Origin: JBAXXL01 sp037127915
GTDB taxonomy: Bacteria > Bacteroidota > Ignavibacteria > Kapaibacteriales > UBA2268
Assembly (NCBI GenBank): GCA_037127915.1
Contig: JBAXXL010000021.1
Location: 3,862-67,861, forward strand
Direction: 5' to 3'
Length of the DNA: 64,000 nucleotides
Below are positions 8,940-17,372 of the stretch, piece after piece. The position numbers were made by a program, and so were the translations under genes. Positions within the stretch are counted from its first letter, which is position 1. Each line of letters starts with the position of its first letter. Under the pieces are notes generated by a model, which saw only the letters and a program-made list of their open reading frames with translations, was not told the origin of the DNA and did not search any database.

Positions 8940-10673
8940 ATGTCGTCAGGTAATCTAGTATTAGTACTACATACTCACATGCCCTATGTTATGGGGCATG
9001 GAAGTTATCCTCACGGCGAACATTGGCTTTATGAAGCGGCGGCAGAATGTTATATACCAATGCTGAATATGCTCAATGAAATAGATGATTCTACAAGAAA
9101 TATCCAAATCACTTTGGATATTTCTCCTATTTTATGCGAACAACTCGAAAGTTCAACATTCAAAAAGGGCTTAATAAAATACCTAGATGAAAAAATTATC
9201 CTCTCAAAAGAAGACCAAACTAATTTCAAAAAGCAAGATTATCCTGAACAACAGGTCAATTTAGCCGAGTTTTGGCAAAAATGGTACTCTGCCAGGAAAG
9301 TAGATTTCGTCAAGAAGTACGACAATTCGATTATTAAAGCATTTAAACTCTTGCAGGATGATGGCAAAGTCGAGATAATGACTTGTGGAGCTACTCACGG
9401 ATACCTCCCGCTATTAGGATTTGATGAGAGTTGCGAATTGCAAGTTAAGTTAGCGGTCGAAAATTATAAAAAGCATTTTGGTCGAGCACCGCGCGGAATT
9501 TGGTTACCTGAATGTGCTTACCGCCCTGAGTATGCTTGGCGGACATATTTCCCAATTGATGAATTAAGTTCAGCGCACAAAAGAAAAGGTGTTGAGCAAA
9601 TTTTGGACAAATACGATTTGAAGTATTTCATATCCGATGATAAGTTTATACGCGAATTAAGACCTTTGGGTGCCTACGAGAGTTTTGAAAAAAATAATTT
9701 TGTTAGTATAAGTTCGGAAAAATTTATCAGCAAACCTTGGAATTTCCATAACGATCCGCTCAATTTGTACAATGTAGGTTCAAGCATTGACACTATCGGC
9801 GAAGGAACGGCCGCAGTTTTTGCGCGCCATAAAGAACTGTCGATGCACGTATGGAGCGGGAAAACAGGTTACCCCGGGAATGGAGATTATCTGGATTTCC
9901 ATAAAAAGCATTTCCCGTCGGCTAACCGCTATTGGCGTATAACTGATGTTGCGGCAGATATGGCTTACAAACAATTATATTATCCCGATGCGGTTTGGCA
10001 AAAATTGGATATGCAGACAAACCATTTCATTCATCACATCGAAAATACTGTAAACTTTTTCAAAAACCAAACTGGAAAGGACGCTACATTAACATTAGCG
10101 TTCGACACCGAACTTTTCGGGCATTGGTGGTTCGAAGGACCAATGTTTTTGAAATACTTGTTAGAGGGATTACAAGGCTCTCCATGGGTAAATGCAGTGA
10201 GCGCCGAAAAGGCTTATTACGATGTGAAGCCAACGGAGGTTGTTTCTATTAAGGAAGGCTCTTGGGGCGAAAACAATGACCATACCGTTTGGATAAACGA
10301 AGAGAACAAATGGGTATGGGAGCGCGAGTACTTTGCGGAAATTCGTTTCAAAAAGCTAATAGAATTATTTTCTCCAAGCGAAATGAAAAGCACTCAAAAG
10401 AGGGTTATGATTCAAGCAATGAAAGAATTATTACTTTTGCAGTCATCCGATTGGCCATTCTTAATTCATACTGAACAAGCTCGCGATTATGCCGAAATGC
10501 GCTTCACAAACCACGAAAGCGATTTCAACCGTTTATGCGCGATTGCCGAAAATCTCGTAACTACGGGCAAATGGCAATTAAAAGTTGCCGATAAAACATT
10601 TCTTGAATCTTGCGAAGAGCGTGATAACATATTCCCTGAACTCGAACTTGAATGGTGGGGAATCAGTTCATAA
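8940..10673 (+). CDS. GH57-type 1,4-alpha-glucan branching enzyme (DUF1957)
   Basis: Glycoside hydrolase family 57 branching enzymes make the alpha-1,6 branches of glycogen. The 577-residue protein starts with the family signature LVLVLHTHMPYV. It carries the predicted nucleophile Glu191 in GIWLPECAY and the general acid/base Asp389 in LAFDTELFGHWWFEG. The C-terminal helical DUF1957-type domain (LLLQSSDWPF ... QARDYAEMRF) is present. Length is near the family norm. The assignment to branching rather than amylase activity rests on the overall DUF1957 layout. The last codons (AGT TCA TAA) are the first unit of a 9-bp tandem repeat that continues downstream. Confidence 0.88.
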   Translation: MSSGNLVLVLHTHMPYVMGHGSYPHGEHWLYEAAAECYIPMLNMLNEIDDSTRNIQITLDISPILCEQLESSTFKKGLIKYLDEKIILSKEDQTNFKKQDYPEQQVNLAEFWQKWYSARKVDFVKKYDNSIIKAFKLLQDDGKVEIMTCGATHGYLPLLGFDESCELQVKLAVENYKKHFGRAPRGIWLPECAYRPEYAWRTYFPIDELSSAHKRKGVEQILDKYDLKYFISDDKFIRELRPLGAYESFEKNNFVSISSEKFISKPWNFHNDPLNLYNVGSSIDTIGEGTAAVFARHKELSMHVWSGKTGYPGNGDYLDFHKKHFPSANRYWRITDVAADMAYKQLYYPDAVWQKLDMQTNHFIHHIENTVNFFKNQTGKDATLTLAFDTELFGHWWFEGPMFLKYLLEGLQGSPWVNAVSAEKAYYDVKPTEVVSIKEGSWGENNDHTVWINEENKWVWEREYFAEIRFKKLIELFSPSEMKSTQKRVMIQAMKELLLLQSSDWPFLIHTEQARDYAEMRFTNHESDFNRLCAIAENLVTTGKWQLKVADKTFLESCEERDNIFPELELEWWGISS

Positions 10674-10727
10674 AGTTCATAAAGTTCATAAAGTTCATAA
10701 AGTTCATAAAGTTCGTAATGTTCGTAA
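10665..10727 (+). repeat. Seven-unit 9-bp tandem repeat (AGTTCATAA) overlapping a stop codon
   Basis: Five exact AGTTCATAA units (10665-10709) are followed by AGTTCGTAA and TGTTCGTAA. The first unit contains the GH57 gene stop codon. The complementary motif (ACTTTACGAACTT type) recurs just past the stops of glnS (28705-28745) and trmH (33967-33991), so this is a local expansion of a dispersed gene-end motif. Confidence 0.85.
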
Positions 10728-10778
10728 AGTAAGAAGAAAACCCCCTAACCACCTATGAAAAATGGGGAATAACCAAGA

Positions 10779-10823
10779 AGTCATACCTGCGAAAGCAGGT
10801 ATCCATCTCCGACCAATTTTGAA
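10779..10823. repeat. REP-like element, GAAA-loop hairpin (copy 1 of 2)
   Basis: Hairpin ATACCTGC-GAAA-GCAGGTAT (10783-10802) followed by CCATCTCCGACCAATTTTGAATTT. The reverse complement matches the element at 33886-33955 in layout and flanks (AAATTCAAAATTGG, GATGGAT, TGAC). The loop is a GNRA tetraloop. Similar ATTCCCGC...GCGGGAAT elements are widespread bacterial intergenic repeats. Confidence 0.75.
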
Positions 10824-10829
10824 TTTACC

Positions 10830-11291
10830 TTACAATCCAATCTTCTTTTCCTTAATAATTTTCTCAAGATTAAATTTATATTTATACAAAGTTTCATAGG
10901 AAATAAATGTTTCTTTGTCCCCAATTACAAACAATAAAGTTGGTGTTATTGAAACATTAAATTTGCCGAATTGACCGCCTTTGAGGTTTTTTGGGGGCCA
11001 TGGGTCCTGCTCTTCAATGAATTCATAGATAATTGGATAGTCAGGCATTAATTTCGAAATATCGCGTTTTAATATTTTCCTTTGCAATACTTGATTCATA
11101 GATCGTGCTATTACAAATATGCTATCAACCTTTTTTTCTTTTACCAGTGCGTCTGTATAAATTTTAACTGTTTTAAAGCAATCAACACAACAATATGGAC
11201 CGTAAAATATATAAATTTTATTTTGAGAATTTGCGGTGTTCACATTAATAACTGCCGAAAATAGAATTAATATTAATACATACCTATTCAT
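10830..11291 (-). CDS. Secreted thioredoxin-fold-like protein (CxxC)
   Basis: A 153-residue protein with a signal peptide (residues 1-22, ending NTANSQ). It starts IYIFYGPYCCVDCFK, which places a CVDC pair where a thioredoxin active site would be after the first strand. A later SITPTLLFVIGD segment fits the cis-Pro region of the fold. It could be an extracytoplasmic redox protein, but similarity is weak. It overlaps the start of the gene on its 3' side by eight bases with the upstream gene of the same strand (11284-12501), so the pair is translationally coupled. Confidence 0.6.
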   Translation of the reverse strand: MNRYVLILILFSAVINVNTANSQNKIYIFYGPYCCVDCFKTVKIYTDALVKEKKVDSIFVIARSMNQVLQRKILKRDISKLMPDYPIIYEFIEEQDPWPPKNLKGGQFGKFNVSITPTLLFVIGDKETFISYETLYKYKFNLEKIIKEKKIGL

Positions 11292-12501
11292 CTTTTTTCT
11301 CTAAATCAAATTTATAAATATATAGAGCAACTCCAAGTTCTGATTCATCTATTGCCTTTTCGCAGAGTTTCCAAAAATCGCCTAATTTCATATTTTTATA
11401 TTTTTCATCAAACATATTTAATGCTTTATATTCAATACCTACTAAATATCCATCATCGAGTACCTTGAAATAACCGCACTGCAGATAGCTGTTATTTAAT
11501 ACTAAATCATCTACCTTATTGTCAGGGGTTTGGATATCTTCTTTAATTAACATCCATTTTCCTGAAATATTTTTCCATAAATCGAAATGCAAATTCAAAG
11601 TTCCATTGATTTCAGGACCTTCCCAAATAACAAGTAATTTATCAGGTTCTAGAAATTTTATTTCACGGATTTTTGAGGATGCGTAATAATCTTTACTTAC
11701 GGAGGTAATAATATTATTATATTTCTGTCTATCGTTTGGAATATTATCTATTTTTTGTTTCATTACTAAAGATAGAGAATCATTCCAAGCACTAATATTA
11801 TTAACAATTGAATCTTGTAAAATACCATTATTAAATATCCTTATTTTATAATTCAGAGTTTCGGATATAAAACAAAGGTCATTTTCTAAATCGTAACTAA
11901 CGAGCTCTTTCGGTTGAAACATTGATAATTCTAGGTATTCAACATTATATATGTAGTCAATTTTCAAATTATAAGGTTTTTCCAATAGATTTACTTTTCC
12001 CATATAAATGTTATTTTTTTGGGTATCAAGATAACTATATGTGCTGTTATTTAATAAAACTAACAATTCATTCTTTAGTATGATTTTTTGAAATTGTTGA
12101 TAATTTTCCAATGAAATTTTATTTTGATAAATATAAATGTTGTTATCATCTTTTTCAAAAATAAAAATATTAAATTGGGTGAGTATAACTAAATATTTTT
12201 CATTTAAAGCAAAATCGTGTACCCTGAATGAACCTTTAGCTTTCGGATCATTATTATTCTCATTCACATTTGCAAAAATTACAAAATTTGTGTCTTTGCT
12301 AAATACGTTAAATTTGAAATTAAGATTGTCTTCTAGTTCAATATTTTGATTGATAGTGTAAAGATACTTCCCTGATTTATATACAAGCACCTGCGAAATA
12401 TCAGTATTGGGAATCTCAATGTAGTATTGATATTCTAAGCAGTCATTCATCGATAAGAGCTTAAGTGAGAGAAACATCGAAAATAAAAATGAGTTTATCA
12501 T
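11284..12501 (-). CDS. Uncharacterised exported protein, possible beta-propeller
   Basis: 405 residues; short hydrophobic N terminus (INSFLFSMFLSLKLL). The rest consists of alternating beta-rich stretches (LVYKSGKYLYTI, FVIFANVNE, YLVILTQFNIFIFEKDDN, LLVIWEGPEING), reminiscent of six-bladed propeller proteins of Bacteroidota. No recognisable domain motif is conserved, so the fold is inference. Coupled to the thioredoxin-like gene downstream by an eight-base overlap. Function unknown. Confidence 0.55.
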   Translation of the reverse strand: MINSFLFSMFLSLKLLSMNDCLEYQYYIEIPNTDISQVLVYKSGKYLYTINQNIELEDNLNFKFNVFSKDTNFVIFANVNENNNDPKAKGSFRVHDFALNEKYLVILTQFNIFIFEKDDNNIYIYQNKISLENYQQFQKIILKNELLVLLNNSTYSYLDTQKNNIYMGKVNLLEKPYNLKIDYIYNVEYLELSMFQPKELVSYDLENDLCFISETLNYKIRIFNNGILQDSIVNNISAWNDSLSLVMKQKIDNIPNDRQKYNNIITSVSKDYYASSKIREIKFLEPDKLLVIWEGPEINGTLNLHFDLWKNISGKWMLIKEDIQTPDNKVDDLVLNNSYLQCGYFKVLDDGYLVGIEYKALNMFDEKYKNMKLGDFWKLCEKAIDESELGVALYIYKFDLEKKDE

Positions 12502-12521
12502 GGTATACTCTGGGTTACATT

Positions 12522-12962
12522 TTATTTAACAACTTCCAATTTAATCGTAATTTCTGTGTCCTCTAAATAGCCTGTTGAATTCCAAGAAATAGTTCTTTTA
12601 TAACTCTTTTTGTTTTCGGTTATTTTATCAGTTAAGGTTCCCTTGAGTTGACCATTTTTTATCGCTAAATTTGCACGTACAAATAGTGTGTCATAATCAC
12701 ATTTCAATGTAGCGCTATTTGAATCAATTTTACACTGTTCCCACCCTTCACCTGAACATTCAAGTGTTATGTCTCCAAAAAAGTTATTTTGCTTAAATTG
12801 ATAGTCATTATAACCAATAAAAGTTTCGCCTATTGGTTTTCCGTCTGCTCCTATATGCTGTCTTTCAGCCCCACCTGAAGTTTTAATCTCTATTATCTGC
12901 TCACTTATCGCTAATGAGTAGAAACTAAAGAAAAATACAAATACCAAAATCAATTTTCCCAT
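12522..12962 (-). CDS. Uncharacterised secreted protein
   Basis: 146 residues with a signal peptide (residues 1-20, FFFSFYSLAIS). The mature part is beta-rich with two Cys (TLECSGEGWEQC) that could form a disulfide. It lies 20 bases upstream of the propeller-like gene on the same strand, forming a likely three-gene operon. No family recognised. Confidence 0.5.
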   Translation of the reverse strand: MGKLILVFVFFFSFYSLAISEQIIEIKTSGGAERQHIGADGKPIGETFIGYNDYQFKQNNFFGDITLECSGEGWEQCKIDSNSATLKCDYDTLFVRANLAIKNGQLKGTLTDKITENKKSYKRTISWNSTGYLEDTEITIKLEVVK

Positions 12963-13122
12963 ACCATCACCTAAAAATTATTGATATTAAAACATTTCAA
13001 AAAGGGTCATAAAATTTTACCCTTTTTAACATATCTAAAATATAAAAAATATATGAAATTACCAAATTCATCATAAAATAAGCTCCAAAGAATGTCATTT
13101 AGAACGTAATTTTGGAGAATTG

Positions 13123-13190
13123 GTTTTGGCTAAAGCCAAGGTGCAATTGGGAACTTCCTACCACGACATAAATGTCGTGGCTACTCAAGA
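13123..13190 (+). repeat. Dispersed CCACGAC/GGCTAAAGCC element (copy 1 of 3)
   Basis: GGCTAAAGCC palindrome (13128-13137), then a perfect stem CCACGACAT-AA-ATGTCGTGG (13161-13180) and GGCTACTCAAGAA. The same arrangement occurs at 28550-28622 and, inverted, at 33758-33832. It occupies the 307-base gap between two minus-strand genes; the rest of the gap holds only AT-rich sequence and the short tandem repeat at 13234-13268. Confidence 0.8.
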
Positions 13191-13233
13191 ATACAGTCAA
13201 TTACGAATTACAGGGTTTTTCTTTTCTTAGCAT

Positions 13234-13268
13234 TCAAAATCCAAAATCCAAAATCCAAAATCCAAAAT
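13234..13268. repeat. 7-bp tandem repeat (TCAAAATC type)
   Basis: About five units of CAAAATC directly downstream of a minus-strand gene's stop. Related AAATTCAAAA runs flank the REP element at 33886-33955. Confidence 0.8.
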
Positions 13269-13269
13269 T

Positions 13270-13770
13270 TTAGAGATTCATTCTTTTCCAAAGCGTATTT
13301 ATATAATATTCATTATTATTATCGTTCGCTGTGGTGGAAGTGATTATATTTATATGGAGTTCTGCGGTTGCCAAGTATTTTTTGAAATAATCTAGGCGGG
13401 TTTTTATACGGCTAGGGATTTTGCAGTATAGCTCATCGGCGTAATTAGTGATGTCTTTATCTTTGACGACTAATTTTGGCTGAAGCCCCAGCCATCGGCG
13501 TTCCAAAACATATTTTATCCAAGCCATCCCCATATACATTGCTTTTGGGTCGTCGGTATGGGCGCTGAAGTCATAAACGTTACATTCGTAACCCAATGCC
13601 GAGAACATTAGGAAATTCGGGTCAATCTCCAAAAGAATATCGTTGTATAAATGGCTCTCCACATAGCACGATTGTATTCTGATAAAATTTACCTTGTCCT
13701 CAGGAATTTGGTATTTTTCTATAGCTTCTATGCCATTGGTCAGATTTATAAAATGTTTGGTTATTTTCAT
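13270..13770 (-). CDS. Uncharacterised cytoplasmic protein
   Basis: 166 residues, no signal peptide or membrane segment. Notable stretches are FIRIQSCYVESHLYNDILLEID near residue 30 and a RIKTRLDYFKKYLATAELHINI segment near 120. No family recognised. It starts three bases before the stop of the small membrane-protein gene upstream on the same strand and is likely in that operon. Confidence 0.55.
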   Translation of the reverse strand: MKITKHFINLTNGIEAIEKYQIPEDKVNFIRIQSCYVESHLYNDILLEIDPNFLMFSALGYECNVYDFSAHTDDPKAMYMGMAWIKYVLERRWLGLQPKLVVKDKDITNYADELYCKIPSRIKTRLDYFKKYLATAELHINIITSTTANDNNNEYYINTLWKRMNL

Positions 13771-13773
13771 TAT

Positions 13774-13992
13774 TTAGACTTCTGTTGCAGAAGCATCGGC
13801 TTTCTTTTTCTTTTTTGCAAGATTCATTCTTGTTACATTAAATGCAACTATGACAACTAATAGAATGATTCTATAAATTGGCTTCACGGGTATAAAAAAA
13901 GCAACCGCTAAAATCAATACTCCAATTAATGTATGTGAAAGCAGATTGCGCCAATCTTTCAAATACATCCACACGTAATTTAAAATTTTCAT
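13774..13992 (-). CDS. Small two-helix membrane protein
   Basis: 72 residues: two adjacent hydrophobic helices (residues ~20-37 and ~41-55) and a basic tail (AKKKKKAD). Likely inner-membrane protein. Ends three bases before the next gene and follows the DUF6588-like gene by 18 bases, so it is probably part of one minus-strand operon. Function unknown. Confidence 0.55.
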   Translation of the reverse strand: MKILNYVWMYLKDWRNLLSHTLIGVLILAVAFFIPVKPIYRIILLVVIVAFNVTRMNLAKKKKKADASATEV

Positions 13993-14010
13993 TAATTGTT
14001 ATTAGTACTC

Positions 14011-15276
14011 TTATTTATTGAAAGTATATTCCATTCCTAAGCTAAGGATATTGAATTTTGAAACAGAATAATCGAGGCATATACCGAAATCGTTGAAATC
14101 AAATTTACATCCCGCTGTCCATTTCACTTGCTCTTCTATTAATTTCATTTTAACTGTCGAAGGTTCTTGGTCTCCCGGGTATCCCGGAGTCGGATAATCT
14201 TTTCCTGCTTCCAACAATCCTAATTGCCTTTGAAGTTCAACCGGCAAATAGTAAACATATTGCATATTGATATTAATTGATTCCCAAGAAATTCCGCTGT
14301 AAACAGTAAACCAATCGTTCAATTCTTTCGATAAATGGAGATTAATGTTATAAATACTTGCATCTGCAGTTAGTTGCGCGCCGGTTATTCCAATAGTATT
14401 CTGGAGATTCGTCCCTTGATAAACCCCTTGAATTGCCATATCGAAAAGCCGGTCTCTTCTGCCTCGGTTGAAGTATTGCGATATACTATGCTTCAATCCA
14501 ACTCCCCAAAATGAAAACTTTCCGAAAGTTTTACCCAAATCAAGCGGAGGGATTAATCTCAATAAAAGTTCTGTACCGAACAGGGAACCTATTTCAATTT
14601 GAGGAACGCCAAGAAGTAATGTACTAATATTAGAACCACTTGTCATAGGGAACGATGTCGGGAATTGCTTTAGTAAACCTGCAACAGTATCGCGAGCACC
14701 TTCCGGTAATAAACTATAAAGAGCGTGGCGCTTGAAAAGCGAAACCATAGTGTCTGACGGGAGATAAATATATTCGACTTCTTTCGAACCCAACGCAGTA
14801 GCACCTGTTTTAGGCAAATCCAGCGATCCCGAATTTACACCATCGTAAATAAGATTTAATAAAAGATATTCGAATAGTCCAACAGTGTCGGTAATATTAT
14901 ATTTCAACTGACCGCCTTCATAAGACAATTTAACGTAACTCAACATATCAGTCGGGCTATATGCTTTCATCGGGATTTTAGTAGTAAAACTTTTCAAATC
15001 ATCGTTTACAAAACCCATCATGCCATTTAATTTTATCTTAAAATAGGGTTTATTTACTTTTGCAGGAACATAAGCATCGCTAAAAAAGCCCGCATTTGTA
15101 GAGGCATTTGTAATTATAGGTAGCGGCCTTGCATAAGCGACTCCATTATATTCGAATAGGTCTTTGCTAAACACTCGAGCCAATTGAATGGTCTTAGCGT
15201 CGGCTTGCTGTGCTTGTACAAAAGATGGTACACAAAATACTACAGCCAAAATTAAAAGTACTAAGCTTTTTTTCAT
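14011..15276 (-). CDS. Outer-membrane beta-barrel-like protein (DUF6588-like)
   Basis: 421 residues with a signal peptide ending SFVQAQQ. A middle block (LLGVPQIEIGSLFGTELLLRLIPP, then GKFSFWGVGLKHSISQYF) resembles the DUF6588 family of Bacteroidota. Alternating amphipathic strands to a C-terminal aromatic strand (SLGMEYTFNK) suggest an outer-membrane barrel. Its ATG shares one base with the TAA stop of the upstream gene (TAATG type), so translation is coupled. Exact role unknown. Confidence 0.65.
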   Translation of the reverse strand: MKKSLVLLILAVVFCVPSFVQAQQADAKTIQLARVFSKDLFEYNGVAYARPLPIITNASTNAGFFSDAYVPAKVNKPYFKIKLNGMMGFVNDDLKSFTTKIPMKAYSPTDMLSYVKLSYEGGQLKYNITDTVGLFEYLLLNLIYDGVNSGSLDLPKTGATALGSKEVEYIYLPSDTMVSLFKRHALYSLLPEGARDTVAGLLKQFPTSFPMTSGSNISTLLLGVPQIEIGSLFGTELLLRLIPPLDLGKTFGKFSFWGVGLKHSISQYFNRGRRDRLFDMAIQGVYQGTNLQNTIGITGAQLTADASIYNINLHLSKELNDWFTVYSGISWESININMQYVYYLPVELQRQLGLLEAGKDYPTPGYPGDQEPSTVKMKLIEEQVKWTAGCKFDFNDFGICLDYSVSKFNILSLGMEYTFNK

Positions 15277-15740
15277 TATTTTCCCATAAAGTAATTTTCG
15301 GTTAGGTCATCGAATTTGATATTGGTTACTAGCCACCCTGTTTCGGGTGAATTATAATATGTGAATATCCATCGCATAGGATGCTTTGTGCAAAGTCCCA
15401 GACAACTGACTCTAATATATGATTTGGTAACGATTTCTGTTTTGAAATATTCATATTGATCTAATTTGCCATAGAATTCTTCGATTTTGGAAGTTTCTTT
15501 AATCAATTTGTCTAGATTTTGCTTGTCGTTTAAAAGCGGACTTTTTGCTAATATTTGTTGGTAAGCTTTTTCGAAATCATGTTCACTTAAAAGTGTGAAG
15601 AAATCTGATATATTATCAAGAATAATTTTTGGCGCGGATGCAGTAGAATCCGAGGACTTATCTTGTGCTAAACCAGATTGGGCTGATAAACTCAAAGTCG
15701 CTATTATCAAGCATAATAATATGTTTCGTAGTGATTTCAT
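15276..15740 (-). CDS. Uncharacterised secreted protein, possible NTF2-like
   Basis: 154 residues with a signal peptide (ending QSGLAQ). The mature part starts with a helix followed by FFTLLSEHDFEKAYQQIL and ends in beta strands (RWIFTYYNSPETGWLVTNIKFDD), a layout like NTF2/SnoaL-type small domains. Stop overlaps the next gene's start by one base. Lies six bases after the catalytic-type LeuD-like gene, so it may share its transcript. Confidence 0.5.
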   Translation of the reverse strand: MKSLRNILLCLIIATLSLSAQSGLAQDKSSDSTASAPKIILDNISDFFTLLSEHDFEKAYQQILAKSPLLNDKQNLDKLIKETSKIEEFYGKLDQYEYFKTEIVTKSYIRVSCLGLCTKHPMRWIFTYYNSPETGWLVTNIKFDDLTENYFMGK

Positions 15741-15746
15741 TTATAT

Positions 15747-16238
15747 TTATTCAGATTTGTTTAAACGGTTGCGAGTATATTCGATTAATCCGCCGGCATC
15801 AATAACAGTTTGTTTTGATTGTGGTAGAGGCTCAATATCAAACTCCATATTTTTAGTTTTGTTTATCACTTTGTATGATTGTATTTCCAATTCATCGTCT
15901 TGATCGGCAGAAATCCCCGGGCAAATAATCATTTTCAATCCTAAGTTGATACCGTTTTGTAGAAATATCCTCGAGATTGATTTTGCAACCACTATTAGTT
16001 CGTGTCCTTTCAGCGCCGAAACAGCTTGCTCACGTGAAGAACCGCACCCGAAATTCATACCGCAAACAATAGCGATGCTTTCACCCGGAATTTTATTGGA
16101 TAATTTGTCATTCAATTCAATAATATCTGCGAAAGCATACTGCGGAGTTTCGGTGGGTAACACAGTTGCCATATATCTTCCGGGATAAATTATATCGGTA
16201 GATATATCGTTTTCAAGCTTGAAAATTACTTTTGCCAT
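15747..16238 (-). CDS. LeuD-like isopropylmalate dehydratase small subunit, active-site motif intact
   Basis: 163 residues, matching the short (archaeal-type) LeuD/HacB small subunit over its whole length: ISTDIIYPGRYM (residues 12-23), GMNFGCGSSREQA (60-72), the SRIFLQNGINLGL block, and the LIEYTRNR end. In this family the small subunit is the swivelling domain that completes the active site of the iron-sulfur large subunit (LeuC/HacA). No large subunit is encoded in the window. It is the only one of five local swivel domains with the SSRE signature. An AGAGGA site lies nine bases before the ATG. Possible substrates are isopropylmalate, homocitrate-like acids, or neither. Confidence 0.8.
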   Translation of the reverse strand: MAKVIFKLENDISTDIIYPGRYMATVLPTETPQYAFADIIELNDKLSNKIPGESIAIVCGMNFGCGSSREQAVSALKGHELIVVAKSISRIFLQNGINLGLKMIICPGISADQDDELEIQSYKVINKTKNMEFDIEPLPQSKQTVIDAGGLIEYTRNRLNKSE

Positions 16239-16422
16239 TATGTAGTTCCTCTGTTTTATCTATTTGTTCAGTATAAGTTTGGATTAACAATACACATCAT
16301 ATTAGCTATGATTAAATAGCAAATACAAGTAAATCCATCAATCCATTTACAAAAATAACTTATTTTTTTAATATATTTACAATTCCTCCTGGAATTTGAA
16401 TTTCGTTATATAAAATGTTTAG

Positions 16423-16833
16423 TTAAATCCGTGGATATTCTATATTTCTTGTTTTATTTATTACTTTAAATGTCTGTATTTCGAGCTCATCGTCAACATC
16501 TGCCGAAAGAGTAGGACAAACAATTGGTACAAATCCCAATTTTACGCACTCGGATTTATAAGCACTCGACACTGATTTTGCTATTACAACAAGATTATGC
16601 CCTTTTAATGCTGTAACAGCTTGTATGCGTTGAATACCGCACCCAAAATCCATGCCGCTTACTAAAGCAATGCTCTCAGTTGGAATTTTATTGACTAATT
16701 GAGCATTTAACACTTTATCGTCAGCGAAAGCATATTGCGGCGTCTTCGTTGGATCTGTTATGCTCAAATATTTATCGGGATAAATAAAATCAGTGGAGAT
16801 TTTATCCCCCAATATAGAAATTACTTTTGCCAT
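16423..16833 (-). CDS. Degenerate LeuD-like swivel-domain protein
   Basis: 136 residues, clearly homologous to the neighbouring LeuD-like protein from residue 1 (MAKVISILGDKISTDFIYPDKYL) to the INKTRNIEY block. It stops there and lacks the last ~27 residues. The catalytic GCGSSRE becomes GCGIQRI (residues 64-70). A clean ribosome-binding site and intact frame argue that it is translated. Enzymatic activity as a LeuD seems unlikely. It probably arose by tandem duplication. Confidence 0.75.
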   Translation of the reverse strand: MAKVISILGDKISTDFIYPDKYLSITDPTKTPQYAFADDKVLNAQLVNKIPTESIALVSGMDFGCGIQRIQAVTALKGHNLVVIAKSVSSAYKSECVKLGFVPIVCPTLSADVDDELEIQTFKVINKTRNIEYPRI

Positions 16834-16895
16834 AAATTTTATTCCTAATTTTGGATTAATTAGTTTCTAAATACTAAATAACAGTTTAATATGTT

Positions 16896-17372
16896 TTAAT
16901 TAGATTCATTCGGTTGATTTTTCTTGTCATCTTTTGATTCTTTTGGTTTATGATGTGGGTTAGTCAGTGATGTTTTCTTAATCACTTTAAATGTCTGTAT
17001 CTGCAATTCATCGCCAAGAGCGATATCATCAATACCTAGTTCAAAACCGGCTATAAGATCACTATTTTGAATGAATTTTGAGTTTAATGGTTCTCCGCAG
17101 TAAGCAAGAAAATCAGGTGAAATTGATTTTGCGATTATTGTGAGATTATAGGACATTAGTGCATTAACAGCATCGTAGTTCCGAGGACCACAACCGAAAT
17201 CAGTACCACATACAATAGCGACGCTTTGACCGGGCGCAATTGAGTACCTTAACATATAGTTCAAGTCGTTATAACTGTTGAAAATACGACTGCTTGGTTG
17301 TGACATTAGATCAAAAGGACAAATTTGCTCAGCAGTAATTCCGTTCTCTAATTTGTAAATTACTTTAGTCAT
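16896..17372 (-). CDS. Degenerate LeuD-like swivel-domain protein with charged tail
   Basis: 158 residues with the same fold order as its neighbours: VIYKLENGITAEQICPFDLM, VAIVCGTDFGCGPRNYDAVNAL, NLTIIAKSISPDFL, DELQIQTFKVIKKT. The SSRE active-site motif is replaced by PRNYD and the PGRY motif by PFDL. The last ~22 residues are hydrophilic (KPKESKDDKKNQPNESN) and unrelated to LeuD. A GGGGAA site precedes the ATG. It overlaps the upstream double-domain gene by four bases. Confidence 0.72.
   Translation of the reverse strand: MTKVIYKLENGITAEQICPFDLMSQPSSRIFNSYNDLNYMLRYSIAPGQSVAIVCGTDFGCGPRNYDAVNALMSYNLTIIAKSISPDFLAYCGEPLNSKFIQNSDLIAGFELGIDDIALGDELQIQTFKVIKKTSLTNPHHKPKESKDDKKNQPNESN

Noticed and set aside
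9995..10474. Two short plus-strand frames inside the GH57 gene
   Set aside because: Shadows of the well-conserved GH57 coding frame.
10665..10727. CRISPR-like array
   Set aside because: Units are contiguous 9-mers without spacers.
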